DNA of 64,000 bases, taken from CAZEQJ01 sp964514385. Its GTDB lineage: Bacteria; Bacteroidota; Bacteroidia; Cytophagales; Cyclobacteriaceae. Positions within the stretch are counted from its first letter, which is position 1. Every line of letters begins with the position of its first letter. Location of the stretch: the NCBI GenBank assembly GCA_964514385.1, contig CAZEQJ010000002.1:124001-188000 (forward strand). The letters are read 5' to 3'. Shown piece after piece: positions 18,064 through 28,213 of the stretch. The translations under genes were made by a program, and so were the position numbers. Below the pieces are notes generated by a model, which saw nothing but the letters and a program-made list of their open reading frames with translations, was not told the DNA's origin and did no database searches.

Positions 18064-19917
18064 ATGATACGAACAATAGCAATTTTATTGTTTTTTACCT
18101 TACAATCCTTTGCCCAATCTGACCGGGAAGTCATCATTGACACCTATATCTCTGAAGTGACAGTATACCGTCAAGGCGCATTAATCACACGCTCAGGCAA
18201 GACGTTTCTTACAACAGGTAAGTCTACTATACGTTTAATCTCCCTATCTCCGTATATCGACGAAAAGAGCATACAGGTAAAAGCGACTGGTGACTTTACT
18301 ATAATTTCTGTCAATCACAAACTTAATTATCTGGATGAATTACAAAAGACCGCAAGAACCGATAGTCTGATGCGGTTAATTGAACTGCTGGATAAAAAAA
18401 TAGCTGCAGCCAATTCCCGAATAGAGGTATTAGGGCAAAAAGAAAGTCTTCTTGATGAAAATAAATTACTCGGGGGCAATGCCGGCACCACTCTCAGCCA
18501 ACTTAAAGAGGCTCTTGCTTTTTATGACAGAGAGATAACCGCCATCAAAGAAGAGCAACGGAATTCTTATCAGGACATTAAAGAATGGGAAGAGGAGAAA
18601 AACAGATTAACAGCCGAAGTTGATACGCACATCAGAAAAAAAGAAGTGCCTACAGGGGAAATTCAGATCAGGGTTGAATCACAGGATAATATAGAAGGTT
18701 TATTCGAAGTATCATATTTTGTGAGGAACACAGGATGGTACCCGAAGTATGATATAAGAGTGAAAGGCGTAGCAGATCCGTTACTTCTTAGCTATAAGGC
18801 AGATGTATATCAAAACACAGGGGTTGACTGGAGCAATGTTAACCTGAAGCTTTCCAATGGTGACCCTAATCAAAGTGGTGTTGCACCCGAATTAACAACT
18901 TAGTACCTGAATTATGCCAGAAATTCAGTGTATAAAACTCGAAGCTACAATGTCATTCAGAATATTACCGGAAGGGTAACGGATTCAGAAGGAGAACCTT
19001 TGCCTGGTGCAAATATCGTTGTGACGGGATCCACCATAGGTACAGTCACAGGTTTGGATGGAAACTACTCCCTTACAATTCCCAAAGACGGTAAGTCAAT
19101 CTCTGTTTACTATGTTGGCTTCAAAACTGTTGAGTTACCGATAGACTCAGAGATAATCAATATACGAATGGAGGAGGATATGCAAAGTTTGCAGGAAGTC
19201 GTTGTTACAGGTTATGGATCATTACAAGGTCGTGTAGCTGGTATCCGCACCAGAGAGGCCGAGGTCGTTTCAAAAGCTGAGACAATGACCGCGACTACAG
19301 TCGAAAATCAAACAACTGTTGAGTTTGAAATCGACAAACCCTATTCTATATCCTCCAATGGTGACGTGTTGACAGTTGACCTGAGTAATTATGAAATTGA
19401 AGCACAATATGAATATTTCGCAGTACCTAAACTTGATAAGGATCCTTTCCTGACGGCTCGAATTATCGACTGGAGTAGACTCAACCTGATTGAAGGAGAG
19501 GCAAATCTGTATTTTGAAGACAAGTTTGTTGGCCGTACCATCATAAATGCCAATGCGTTAGAAGATACACTTAGTATCTCTCTTGGACGGGATCGGAGCA
19601 TTGTCATAGCCCGCGATAAGAAGGAAGATTTTTCACAACGTCAGGTGATAGGTGCAAATAAAATTGACTCAAGATCTTTTATCATCACTGTTCGGAATAA
19701 TAAGTCTGTTCCTGTTAGACTGTTATTATCAGATCAGGTTCCTGTGGCAGCTATAAGTGATATTCAAGTAAATCCTACAGAACTTTCAGGCGGCATTTTG
19801 GATGAAAATACCGGGAAAGTAATATGGCGCCTACAGCTCGATGGAGGAGATCAAAAGGAACTCAGATTAGGCTATGAAGTAAAATACCCCAAAAATGAAA
19901 AGGTATACCTTGAATAA
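18064..19917 (+). pseudogene. DUF4139 (mucoidy-inhibitor-like) protein gene split by one in-frame amber codon
   Basis: Two open frames, 18064-18903 (279 residues) and 18904-19917, lie in the same frame and are separated only by TAG at 18901-18903. The first half has a signal peptide, the N-terminal DUF4140-like domain (DTYISEVTVYRQGALITR), a coiled coil (about 95-195) and the start of DUF4139 (YFVRNTGWYPKYDIRVKG). The second half continues with YLNYARNSVYK, then an inserted carboxypeptidase-regulatory-like domain (ITGRVTDSEGEPLPGANIVV, ending EVVVTGYGSLQGRVAG), and the C-terminal DUF4139 beta sheet. In related proteins I expect SPWYLNF-like sequence at the break, so TGG to TAG is the likely change. 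No other lesion is visible. Options are recent nonsense mutation, read-through or a base error. Confidence 0.75.
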
Positions 19918-19955
19918 CTCCAGGATTTTGTATTCGCTGAATTTGAATCAGAGCG

Positions 19956-20201
19956 TTATTTATCCTGCTGTGGTTTTACTTTGCCCGGCAAAAAAGCACG
20001 GATCGTCATGACGATCAATAACACCCAGGGCGTACCATGCAGCAACAGGTCAAACCAGTCCATTGCCTTCATACCCACTGCACCACCAGCTACCCACCTG
20101 ATTTTACCTACAATATGAGGCTCTGGAAAAAACGGAGCGAGCCCAAGGGTAAGACTTAAAACAAGAAACGGAAAGATTGATGAAAACTTTGATTTATACA
20201 T
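19956..20201 (-). CDS. Conserved small membrane protein of unknown function
   Basis: 81 residues, with two membrane segments (about 9-27 and 52-70) and a conserved-looking linker FFPEPHIVGKIRWVAGGAVGM between them. I recall similar short proteins in other Bacteroidota but no function. The start codon lies inside a 12-bp perfect inverted repeat. It follows the DUF3784-like gene by 43 bases and may be co-transcribed. Confidence 0.72.
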   Translation of the reverse strand: MYKSKFSSIFPFLVLSLTLGLAPFFPEPHIVGKIRWVAGGAVGMKAMDWFDLLLHGTPWVLLIVMTIRAFLPGKVKPQQDK

Positions 20202-20225
20202 ATGATGATAATTTCATATGTATAA
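20194..20225 (-). repeat. 12-bp perfect inverted repeat over the start codon of the small membrane protein
   Basis: TTATACATATGA and TCATATGTATAA flank an 8-base loop. On the minus strand the start ATG (20199-20201) is in the second arm. A second ATG in the first arm opens a seven-codon frame (20217 down to 20194) that ends across the real start. Confidence 0.6.
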
Positions 20226-20244
20226 CGGGTAAGCATACGCAGGG

Positions 20245-20997
20245 TTACATCTCTGCCGGATTTACCTTTACGGGCCTCATACGCCGGACGATCTCTTTCA
20301 GACTTTGATCGAGGTCATCATCAGGACTGAAAAAATAAATGGTTTCGCCCTCGTGGTATTCTATTTTAAGAAAATGACGGGTTGATTCGCGTTTGCTGAT
20401 CATCAGCGTAATGTGTTCACCATTTTCCATCACAAAATGTCCTTTCAGCATGTCACCTGTTGCAAATCCATTCGCTTTAGCGGTAATGGCAGGCAGCTGA
20501 TCTACTATTTCTATTTGCGTAATTGAATCATAGGGTATATTGACACGGTAGGGTCCGGTGAGCCGCAACTGGTCTTCTTCAGTGATGATGTCATTGTCGC
20601 GAAAGCCCCAGTACAGCAGCCCTACTACGCTGATCAGGCTAAATGCCAGCATGGCTATGGCTACACGCGTCCCGGCCTGACTGGTATGCCCCTTGATAAA
20701 ACGTTGGCTGTCAAAAGTGAAAAACCCATATAGTATAATGGGGTAGGCGCATATGAAAACAATGGTGGCAGCATTGCCCACAAAAGCCATAAGCAACCAG
20801 CTGAATACCATAAAGGATACGCTCAGGATCATATGGAAATTCCGGAAATATTTTAAAAAGGCTGGCAGGTCTACCAGTGCCCTTTCCTCATCAGACATGG
20901 TATTATAGCCGGCCAGAATGTATTTGGCGTTATTTTCTGTAACAACCACACCGAGTAAACCCAGAAAAATACCTATACCCAAAATGATGTAAATCAT
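20245..20997 (-). CDS. DUF3784-like membrane protein with a C-terminal soluble domain
   Basis: 250 residues. Membrane segments lie at about 2-18, 55-75, 77-95 and 112-130. ENNAKYILAGYNTMSDEERALVD after the first segment is characteristic of DUF3784 proteins. Residues about 140-250 are a soluble beta-rich domain (ITQIEIVDQLPAITAKANG, FVMENGEHITLMISKR) that may have a PH-like fold; that is inference. Function unknown. It is divergent from the aminotransferase gene, with 62 bases between starts. Confidence 0.7.
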   Translation of the reverse strand: MIYIILGIGIFLGLLGVVVTENNAKYILAGYNTMSDEERALVDLPAFLKYFRNFHMILSVSFMVFSWLLMAFVGNAATIVFICAYPIILYGFFTFDSQRFIKGHTSQAGTRVAIAMLAFSLISVVGLLYWGFRDNDIITEEDQLRLTGPYRVNIPYDSITQIEIVDQLPAITAKANGFATGDMLKGHFVMENGEHITLMISKRESTRHFLKIEYHEGETIYFFSPDDDLDQSLKEIVRRMRPVKVNPAEM

Positions 20998-21059
20998 GTT
21001 TGCTGTGTTGATCTTAGTGACAAGATAGTATTTTTGGCAAAAACTTCTATTGAATCATC

Positions 21060-21896
21060 ATGACTCTTTGTTTTTATAATAGTGAAATAATGCCCGCTGA
21101 TGAAATTCGTATTCCCGCCCATGACATTGGGTTGATTCGTGGCTTTGCGGTATTCGACTTTTTCCGTGTCACACAAAATACGCCGCTTTTTCTGGAGGAT
21201 TATCTTCAGCGCTTTCAGCGATCGATCAGTAAAGCAAATATTGCACATGCCTATACCCTGCAACAAATACGGGATATTATTCTTGAGCTGATCGCTAAAA
21301 ATAACATGCCCGAAGCCGGAGTACGCATGGTGATGAGCGGAGGCCCGTCCGAAAACAGGTTTTCCTCTGAGCAGGGAGTGCTCATGATCACTCAGGAGCC
21401 GCTATTTTTTCCTCCATCTGAATACTACGCTAAAGGCATCAAGGTGATCACAGATGAATATCAGCGGGAATCAGCGGAAATAAAAACGACAAACTACTTC
21501 CGGGCCATTCAACTTCAACCACGGGTGAAAAGTGAAGGGGCGTACGAGGTGCTCTACAAAAAGGATGGTTTCATAAGAGAGTTTACACGTTGCAACGTAT
21601 TCCTTGTAAAACAGGATGGCACCATTGTAACACCGGACGATCATATTCTTCCTGGTATCACACGTCAGGTTGTGATAAATCTGATCAAAGAAAATGGAAT
21701 ACCATTGGAGATAAGGCCGGTGACTACCACCGAGCTTCATGATGCAAAGGAGGTTTTCCTTACTTCCACTACCAAGAAAGTGCTACCTGTGCGCCAGATA
21801 GATGACATTATCTATAAAATCAATGGCAATAATATGGCACGAAAGCTCTTGCTCGATTTCGAAACATTGACACGACAGCTGGTGTCGCCAGCCTAG
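21060..21896 (+). CDS. Class IV (PLP-dependent) aminotransferase
   Basis: 278 residues. IPAHDIGLIRGFAVFDFFR near the N-terminus, the PLP lysine region EIKTTNYFRA (about 140-149), FTRCNVFLVKQDGTIVTP and ILPGITRQVV match branched-chain/D-amino-acid aminotransferases and aminodeoxychorismate lyases. The precise substrate cannot be assigned; similar Bacteroidota proteins are annotated as D-amino-acid or branched-chain aminotransferases. Its stop overlaps the convergent peptidase by 4 bases. Confidence 0.87.
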   Translation: MTLCFYNSEIMPADEIRIPAHDIGLIRGFAVFDFFRVTQNTPLFLEDYLQRFQRSISKANIAHAYTLQQIRDIILELIAKNNMPEAGVRMVMSGGPSENRFSSEQGVLMITQEPLFFPPSEYYAKGIKVITDEYQRESAEIKTTNYFRAIQLQPRVKSEGAYEVLYKKDGFIREFTRCNVFLVKQDGTIVTPDDHILPGITRQVVINLIKENGIPLEIRPVTTTELHDAKEVFLTSTTKKVLPVRQIDDIIYKINGNNMARKLLLDFETLTRQLVSPA

Positions 21897-23182
21897 CTGT
21901 TCATCAGTTCTTCGATCTCATCCGCTTCCAGTGGAATGGTTTTCATCAGGTCATTCACACTGTTTTCAGTGATCACCACATCATTTTCCAGTCTGATACC
22001 GATGGATTCTTCCCTGATATATATGCCCGGCTCTACTGTAAATACATTGCCAACTTCCATAGGCTGGTAAGGGTCTCCGATATCGTGAACGTCAAGTCCT
22101 ATATGGTGTGACGTTCCGTGCATAAAATACTTTTTATAGGCAGGATGCTTAGGATCCTGATTTCTGACTTCGTCGATTGAGAGTAGCTTAAGGTCAATGA
22201 GCTCTTTTTCCATCATCTCACCTACCTGTTCGTGATAAGTTTTTAATGTAAGTCCCGGACGCAATAAGGCTGTTGCACCTTTCATTACACGTAGTACAGC
22301 ATTATAAACATCCTTTTGACGTGGTGTAAACTTCCCGTTCACCGGTATAGTCCGAGTCATGTCAGCGTTGAAATTGCCATATTCAGCACCTACGTCCATC
22401 AACAAAAGATCACCATCCTTCAGGCGCGCACTGTTATCAACATAATGCAATACACAAGCATTAAATCCACTGGCTATTATGGGTTCGTAAGCAAATCCTC
22501 TTGATCCGTGACGTAGAAATTCATGAGCATATTCGGCCTCTATCTCATATTCCATCATACCCGAGCTGGTCGTAGAAAGTATACGACGAAAGCCTTTTTC
22601 TGTGATATTACAGGCTTTTTGAATCATTTCAACCTCACGTCCACTTTTTACAACACGCAACTGGCTCATCAGCGGATAAAGCCGGTGATACTCATGCAAT
22701 GGATATTCCTCCCGGCACCATTTCAGAAACCGGGCATTACGTGTTTCTACTATGCTTGTATTTCTGATGTATTCATTGGTAGGGAGGAAGATTTTTTCTG
22801 ATTTCAGCATCAGGGATTTCAGGATCGTCTCGAAGCTGCTCAGCCACTGAACATTTTCAATGCCGCTTTCCTCCCTTGCCTCTTCCGCCGTGTATTTATG
22901 CCCTTCCCATATGGCGATCTCTTCATTGGTTTTTTTCAGGAACAGGATTTCACGCAATGAAGGATCGGGATGATCCGGTGCCATTACGAGTATGGACTCC
23001 TCCTGGTCTATTCCACTCAGGTAAAGCAGGTCATTATTTTGTCTGAAACGCATGGTGCCGTCGGCATTCGTCGGCATTATGTCGTTGGAATTTACTATCA
23101 CCAGAGCCCCTTGAGGCAGAAGGTCTCTGAGACGCTGCCTGTTCAGGACAAAAAGTTCTTTTCCTATTTTTTCGTATCTCAT
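21893..23182 (-). CDS. Aminopeptidase P family protein (M24B)
   Basis: 429 residues, as in PepP. The creatinase-like N-terminal domain covers about 1-165 and the pita-bread metallopeptidase domain about 170-425. Metal ligands are visible in LMDVGAEYGNFNADMTRTI (two Asp), HGTSHHIGLDVHD (His), VEPGIYI (Glu) and IRLENDVVI (Glu). It removes N-terminal residues next to proline. The start overlaps the end of the upstream glycosyltransferase gene as ATGA. Confidence 0.92.
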   Translation of the reverse strand: MRYEKIGKELFVLNRQRLRDLLPQGALVIVNSNDIMPTNADGTMRFRQNNDLLYLSGIDQEESILVMAPDHPDPSLREILFLKKTNEEIAIWEGHKYTAEEAREESGIENVQWLSSFETILKSLMLKSEKIFLPTNEYIRNTSIVETRNARFLKWCREEYPLHEYHRLYPLMSQLRVVKSGREVEMIQKACNITEKGFRRILSTTSSGMMEYEIEAEYAHEFLRHGSRGFAYEPIIASGFNACVLHYVDNSARLKDGDLLLMDVGAEYGNFNADMTRTIPVNGKFTPRQKDVYNAVLRVMKGATALLRPGLTLKTYHEQVGEMMEKELIDLKLLSIDEVRNQDPKHPAYKKYFMHGTSHHIGLDVHDIGDPYQPMEVGNVFTVEPGIYIREESIGIRLENDVVITENSVNDLMKTIPLEADEIEELMNS

Positions 23183-24318
23183 AATTCGTTGTAAATATGC
23201 ATTAGCTCACCGGAAATTTTCTCCGAACTGAAATGATTTATCAGGCGGTTTCTACCTTTTTTCCCAAAGTTAATGGCCAGACCCTTGTTTTCAAGCAATT
23301 CCCGGATCAGCTTTGATAACTCTTCTTCATCCATCACATCTGTGTAGAATGCTGCATCGCCACCGACTTCAGTGAGGCTGGATGTATTGCCGGCAATTAC
23401 CGGAATTTCCTGTGAAAACGCTTCAAGTATCGGAATTCCAAACCCTTCATATATCGATGGGTATACCAGCATATCAGCTCCACGGTACAATGAGGGGAAT
23501 TCGTGAAATGGAATGTCATGACGTAATATGACATGCGCTTGCAGCTGATGCTGATCAATGTAAGTGCGTATTTCATCTGCATAGGGTGTGGTCCTTCCTG
23601 TTAATACCACCGGTGGAATATGATGCCCTTCATCGATAAGCCGGTGGCACGCCCTCACCAGCAGCATTGTATTTTTTCTTTCTTCCACAGTGCCGACAGA
23701 TAATATATAATGATCAGGAATATGATATGCCGCTTTAAACTGCTGAACTTTTTCGGCTGATGCCATTTCGTTAAATATGGAATGTATGCCCTGATTTACA
23801 ACGCGTAGTTTCGATTCTGGTGCATTGAAAAAATGGATTACATCCTCCTTTGTCTGACTTGAAACACAAATGATCCTGTCAGCGGATTTAAGTGCCTGTG
23901 CTGTTTTATATCTGTAAATTCTCCTGTCTGTCCTGCGGTATAAATGAGGATAGCGCATAAAAATGACATCGTGGATGGTCACCACCTTGCGTATTTTGGT
24001 AGAATCAATCAGTGGCAGTTCGTTGCTCAGACCATGGTAAATATCCGCACCCATGGCTATTGCTTCCGGGTACAGGTAGAGTGAGCGCCATACTGACGGT
24101 AGTGGTTTTAGCTTCCATAATCCGGAAGGCAGGATGACATCTGTTTTATGTTTCCGAAAAAAGGAAACAATTTCCTGGTTTCCAGAAATGCCAGAGGTAA
24201 AGAGGATTTTCTGTATGTCGGGGTAATGGTTTTGAAGGCCGTCAATCACAAACCTGCTGTAATTGCCGAGCCCGGTTATGTTTCTGAAGGCTCTTTTTGC
24301 GTCAAATGCAATTTGCAT
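23179..24318 (-). CDS. Glycosyltransferase family 4 (GT-B)
   Basis: 379 residues from MQIAFDAKRAFRNITGLGNY. An upstream in-frame start would add six residues with no family support. The C-terminal Rossmann half has SVGTVEERKNTMLLVRAC, VLTGRTTPYADEI, YPSIYEGFGIPILEAF and GGDAAFYTD, matching GT4 enzymes with the E-x7-E-like motif. It probably transfers a sugar from a nucleotide donor in surface polysaccharide synthesis; donor and acceptor are unknown. It is a lone transferase here, coupled to the M24B peptidase. Confidence 0.88.
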   Translation of the reverse strand: MQIAFDAKRAFRNITGLGNYSRFVIDGLQNHYPDIQKILFTSGISGNQEIVSFFRKHKTDVILPSGLWKLKPLPSVWRSLYLYPEAIAMGADIYHGLSNELPLIDSTKIRKVVTIHDVIFMRYPHLYRRTDRRIYRYKTAQALKSADRIICVSSQTKEDVIHFFNAPESKLRVVNQGIHSIFNEMASAEKVQQFKAAYHIPDHYILSVGTVEERKNTMLLVRACHRLIDEGHHIPPVVLTGRTTPYADEIRTYIDQHQLQAHVILRHDIPFHEFPSLYRGADMLVYPSIYEGFGIPILEAFSQEIPVIAGNTSSLTEVGGDAAFYTDVMDEEELSKLIRELLENKGLAINFGKKGRNRLINHFSSEKISGELMHIYNEL

Positions 24319-24406
24319 GATGCAAATTAAGGACAAAAAAATGGAATCATGCCATCAGCTGTTCGTTAGTTAAAATGTAATTTAGACCTTAATTTTACGG
24401 CTGAAC

Positions 24407-25639
24407 ATGGAAGATCTTCACATACATCAGTTGCCCAACGGTATCATCATTGCACACCGGGAGGATTATCACACTAAAATCGCACATGCAGCCCTGACGC
24501 TTGGCATTGGTAGCCGGGATGAGGAGCCACATGAGTACGGCATTGCGCATTTTTGGGAGCATATGGTATTTAAGGGAACACAAAAACGTAAAGCCTTTCA
24601 TATACTCAACCGCCTCGATGCTCATGGTGGTGAGTTAAATGCGTACACAACCAAGGAAAATATATCAATTTACTCTTCTATACTGTCGCAATATTTTGAT
24701 CAGGCGGTAGAGCTGCTCTCAGATATTACATTTAACAGCATTTACCCTGAAAAGCATCTTGAAAAGGAGCGTAATGTAATACTGGAAGAAATGGCCATGT
24801 ACCGTGATTCTCCGGAAGATGCCATACAGGACGAATTCGAGGCGCTTATTTTTGAACCTCATCCTTTGGGAGCCAATATACTGGGTACCGAGGATACCAT
24901 CCGGTCGTTTCAACGGGCACATTTTGATGATTTTATCCGAAAAAATCTGAGCACAGACCAGATCGTATTTTCTTCAGTGGGTCCCATATCATTTCAGAAA
25001 GTGCTCAAAATATGTCAGAAGCACCTTGAAGATATTCCCAGAAGGATATTTAAGAAGCATGTTAAACCATTTCAAAGTTATAAGCCTGATCGCAGGGCGG
25101 TGGACAAACCTGTTTCACAGAGTCAGGTAGGTGTAGGTTCGACAGCCTATTCACTGCACCACGAAAACCGGATTCCGTTTTTCATGCTGGTCAATGTACT
25201 GGGTGGTCCCGGTATGAACAGCAGGCTTAACCTTTCCATTCGTGAGAAGTTTGGATTTGTCTATGCTATCGACGCTCATTATACACCTTACAGTGATACG
25301 GGCTTATTTTCGATCTATTTTGGTACCGACAAAAAGTACACCCGAAAGACCATACAGCTGGTTTTCAGGGAAATGAAAAAACTCCAGCAGCCTCTTGGGG
25401 CTGTTCAGTTACATCGTGCAAAAGATCAGCTAAAAGGACAGCTGGCTATGGCGGAGGACAGTAATCTCGGTTATGCCCTTATGGTAGGTAAAAGTATGCT
25501 GAATTTCGGCCGGGTTTTTACGCTGGAAGAAGTATTCCGGGAGATCGATATGATTTCATCCTCCGACCTTGCAGATGTGGCCGTAGCGGCATTTTCACCA
25601 GACCAGATGAGCACACTTACCTTTAATCCTGCTCTTTGA
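24407..25639 (+). CDS. M16 family zinc peptidase (processing-peptidase-like)
   Basis: 410 residues, the usual length for a single M16B protein. The inverted zinc motif HFWEH is at residues 48-52, with the downstream glutamates in EKERNVILEEMAMYRDSPED. The C-terminal half contains GGPGMNSRLNLSIREKFGFVYAI, the R/Y motif that binds substrate. Substrates in bacteria are poorly known. It starts a run of three overlapping genes with the methyltransferase and transglycosylase. Confidence 0.93.
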   Translation: MEDLHIHQLPNGIIIAHREDYHTKIAHAALTLGIGSRDEEPHEYGIAHFWEHMVFKGTQKRKAFHILNRLDAHGGELNAYTTKENISIYSSILSQYFDQAVELLSDITFNSIYPEKHLEKERNVILEEMAMYRDSPEDAIQDEFEALIFEPHPLGANILGTEDTIRSFQRAHFDDFIRKNLSTDQIVFSSVGPISFQKVLKICQKHLEDIPRRIFKKHVKPFQSYKPDRRAVDKPVSQSQVGVGSTAYSLHHENRIPFFMLVNVLGGPGMNSRLNLSIREKFGFVYAIDAHYTPYSDTGLFSIYFGTDKKYTRKTIQLVFREMKKLQQPLGAVQLHRAKDQLKGQLAMAEDSNLGYALMVGKSMLNFGRVFTLEEVFREIDMISSSDLADVAVAAFSPDQMSTLTFNPAL

Positions 25640-26277
25640 TGGAAATAACGGCAAAAAAAATTGAAGCCTATTGTGAAGCCGGCACCAGCCCGCATGATGA
25701 CCTATTACATTATATCTACAGGCAGACTCACCTGAAAACAACGCAGGCCAATATGCTCAGCGGACATCTTCAGGGACGTTTTCTGTCTATGGTTGCGCAG
25801 ATGCTGCAGCCCCTGACGATTGTTGAAGTTGGAACATTTACGGGATATGCGACACTTTGCCTTCTTGAAGGACTGCATCATGAGGGGACACTGTATACAT
25901 TTGAAATCGATCCGGAAAGGGAAGGCTTTCTGGAAGAGGTGTTCGCTAAAGCGGAAAGAGGTCAAAATATATCGCTGTATATGGGCAATGCAGCTGAACG
26001 CCTTGCAGAGGTTAAAGCATCAGTTGATCTTGCTTTTATTGACGCTGATAAGGAAAACTACGCGCTCTATTATGATCTTTTGAAGCCCAGAATGAGTAAA
26101 AATGGTATTATTTTGGTAGATAATGTTCTGTGGAAGGGGAAGGTGACAGATGAAGCATCCGGGGATAAAAAAACCAGTGCTATCAAAGCATTCAATGAAA
26201 AAGTGAAAAATGATGATGAGGTGACACAGGTCATACTGCCACTTCGTGACGGACTTATGATGATACGGCTTAAATGA
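25639..26277 (+). CDS. Class I SAM-dependent O-methyltransferase
   Basis: 212 residues from the ATG at 25639, which shares one base with the M16 stop (TGATG). VEVGTFTGYATLCLLEGL is the SAM-binding loop. FIDADKENYALYY and LVDNVLWKGKV supply the metal-binding aspartates and asparagine of the catechol/caffeoyl-CoA O-methyltransferase family (PF01596). The substrate is unknown. Confidence 0.92.
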   Translation: MEITAKKIEAYCEAGTSPHDDLLHYIYRQTHLKTTQANMLSGHLQGRFLSMVAQMLQPLTIVEVGTFTGYATLCLLEGLHHEGTLYTFEIDPEREGFLEEVFAKAERGQNISLYMGNAAERLAEVKASVDLAFIDADKENYALYYDLLKPRMSKNGIILVDNVLWKGKVTDEASGDKKTSAIKAFNEKVKNDDEVTQVILPLRDGLMMIRLK

Positions 26278-28130
26278 GAAAGGTACTGCAGTTTCTGATC
26301 ATTACTGCTATGTCAGCACAGGCTCAGGTAGAAGTGCCCGATAAAATGGAATTTGGCGGCATAAGGCTTAAGTTGACCCCAGCAGCACGAATGGAGGTTC
26401 AGCAGGTTGTGGATGAACTGACCATAAGTGAAAAATACTATTTGAAAAAGCTGCAACAGGCAGATCTCCATTTTCCGGTGATTGAGGAGATTTTCAGATC
26501 AGAGGGCATACCTGAGGATTTTAAATACCTCTGTATTCAGGAGAGTAATTTCATTGCAGATGCCGTATCCTCATCCAACGCCGTCGGCTACTGGCAGTTT
26601 AAGCGGGCGACAGCACAGGAAGTAGGTCTGATTGTGGATAAACATATCGATGAGCGTAAAAATCTCGCTTCCAGCACAGTGGGAGCTGCCCGGTATCTGA
26701 AAAAGAATAACCGTGAGTTTGATAACTGGATATATACGCTGATGTCCTATAATACTGGGCTAACGGGTGCCATGCAGCTTGCCGAGGAGAAATATTTTGG
26801 TGCTTCCAGTATGGTCATTGACAAAAATACCCATTGGTATGTACTAAAGTTTCTGGGGTATAAACTGGCTTACGAAGCCGGTCTGGGTAGGGTAAATTCA
26901 GGCTTCCCGTTGCGACTTGAAGTTTACGAGGAGGGCGCTGGCTATACCCTTGTGGAAATAGCCGAGCAGCTAAACATACTTTTGGATAGCCTCGAGCGAT
27001 ACAATAAATGGTTGTCCTCCTCATTTCGGGAAATACCATCAGACAGGACATATCCGGTGATCGCTCCTGTCTATCGTGAAATGGTGACATCGGTAAAGCC
27101 TGCCGCTACTGCCCCAAAGCCCGGTGCACATGAAAAGCTTCCGCAGCCCAGGGAGATGAAAAAGGCCTCAAGTCCCCTGATGGTTAAAGTAAACCGATTG
27201 CCTGCAGTCATTGCTACTCCATCGGATAGCTGGGAAACGCTGGCTTCGCGTGCCGGAATTACATTATCCAGGTTGCTCCGGTACAATGATGTGAGTTACC
27301 TTACACCTGTCATTCCCGGTCAGATTTACTATGCAAAGTCTAAGCGCAGACGGGCACTCGTATACTACCATACCGTGAAATCAGGTGAGGATTTATGGTC
27401 GGTTTCCCAGCGGTATGGATTACGACTTAATTCATTGATGACAAAAAACAGGATGCGCCATAAGAGAGAAATCCAGGAAGGCGAAGTGTTGTGGATGCGA
27501 TATATACGGCCTGCCAGTATCGAAATTGAGTACCAGGCTGCTGCCGGGGAGCCACGTGAACTGCTGGGTGATATATATCTGGAAGATAATCCTCAGATTG
27601 AAACAGAATATCCGGATAGCCCGACGGAAGAAGTCCCCGAGGCTGTGGATGATTTTGTTCCGCTAAGTCCGGTAGAGGAAAAAACAGAAATGGAAGTCAA
27701 TAAAGAACCTATACAGATCAAAAAACTGGATTCTGTATGGAGTGCCTATACTGTCGTTGCCGGAGATACCTATTTTGGTATTGCCAGAAAACTGAATGTT
27801 TCTGTAGATAGTCTGCTTGACTGGAACGAACTCTCTGCTGCCCAGCCTCTTGGGATAGGGGTTGAATTGAGGGTAATTTTAGCAGATGAAGTAACCGAAA
27901 ACATGGTCATGCCAGCGGCGGAAACCGGTAGCAATGAAGAAACAAATTCTACGGCTGATACATCATCACCTGCAGTACAGGTTATTGAACATAGAGTAAA
28001 GGAACAGGAAACGCTGTACGGAATATCAAAAAAGTATAATGTCGATCTTGGTAAGATTCTACAATTAAATAAGAAGCAGGATTATGCAATTGAAGTAGGT
28101 GAGGTTATTCTTATACCTGTGGGAAATTGA
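26274..28130 (+). CDS. LysM-containing lytic transglycosylase, MltD-like
   Basis: 618 residues. A signal peptide (1-17) precedes the lysozyme-like SLT domain at about 65-230, with catalytic E90 in IQESNF and motifs AVGYWQFKRATAQEVGL and YTLMSYNTG. A long region then carries four LysM-like repeats at about 310-350, 362-405, 492-535 and 575-618 (HTVKSGEDLWSVSQRYG, YTVVAGDTYFGIARKLN, HRVKEQETLYGISKKYN). LysM domains bind peptidoglycan and the SLT domain cuts its glycan strands. The gene overlaps the methyltransferase by ATGA. Confidence 0.93.
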   Translation: MRKVLQFLIITAMSAQAQVEVPDKMEFGGIRLKLTPAARMEVQQVVDELTISEKYYLKKLQQADLHFPVIEEIFRSEGIPEDFKYLCIQESNFIADAVSSSNAVGYWQFKRATAQEVGLIVDKHIDERKNLASSTVGAARYLKKNNREFDNWIYTLMSYNTGLTGAMQLAEEKYFGASSMVIDKNTHWYVLKFLGYKLAYEAGLGRVNSGFPLRLEVYEEGAGYTLVEIAEQLNILLDSLERYNKWLSSSFREIPSDRTYPVIAPVYREMVTSVKPAATAPKPGAHEKLPQPREMKKASSPLMVKVNRLPAVIATPSDSWETLASRAGITLSRLLRYNDVSYLTPVIPGQIYYAKSKRRRALVYYHTVKSGEDLWSVSQRYGLRLNSLMTKNRMRHKREIQEGEVLWMRYIRPASIEIEYQAAAGEPRELLGDIYLEDNPQIETEYPDSPTEEVPEAVDDFVPLSPVEEKTEMEVNKEPIQIKKLDSVWSAYTVVAGDTYFGIARKLNVSVDSLLDWNELSAAQPLGIGVELRVILADEVTENMVMPAAETGSNEETNSTADTSSPAVQVIEHRVKEQETLYGISKKYNVDLGKILQLNKKQDYAIEVGEVILIPVGN

Positions 28131-28164
28131 TCATACCTGTACTTTTTTCTAAATGGAAATAAAC

Positions 28165-28172
28165 TATATTTG
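28165..28172 (+). promoter_or_regulatory. Bacteroidota-type -7 element (TATATTTG) of the receiver gene
   Basis: Exact match to TAnnTTTG, 41 bases before the ATG at 28214. A T-rich stretch is present at the -33 position but no clear TTTG. Confidence 0.55.
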
Positions 28173-28213
28173 CTCTTGGCTTAGACAAAAGCATCGACAT
28201 AGAACATTTACGC

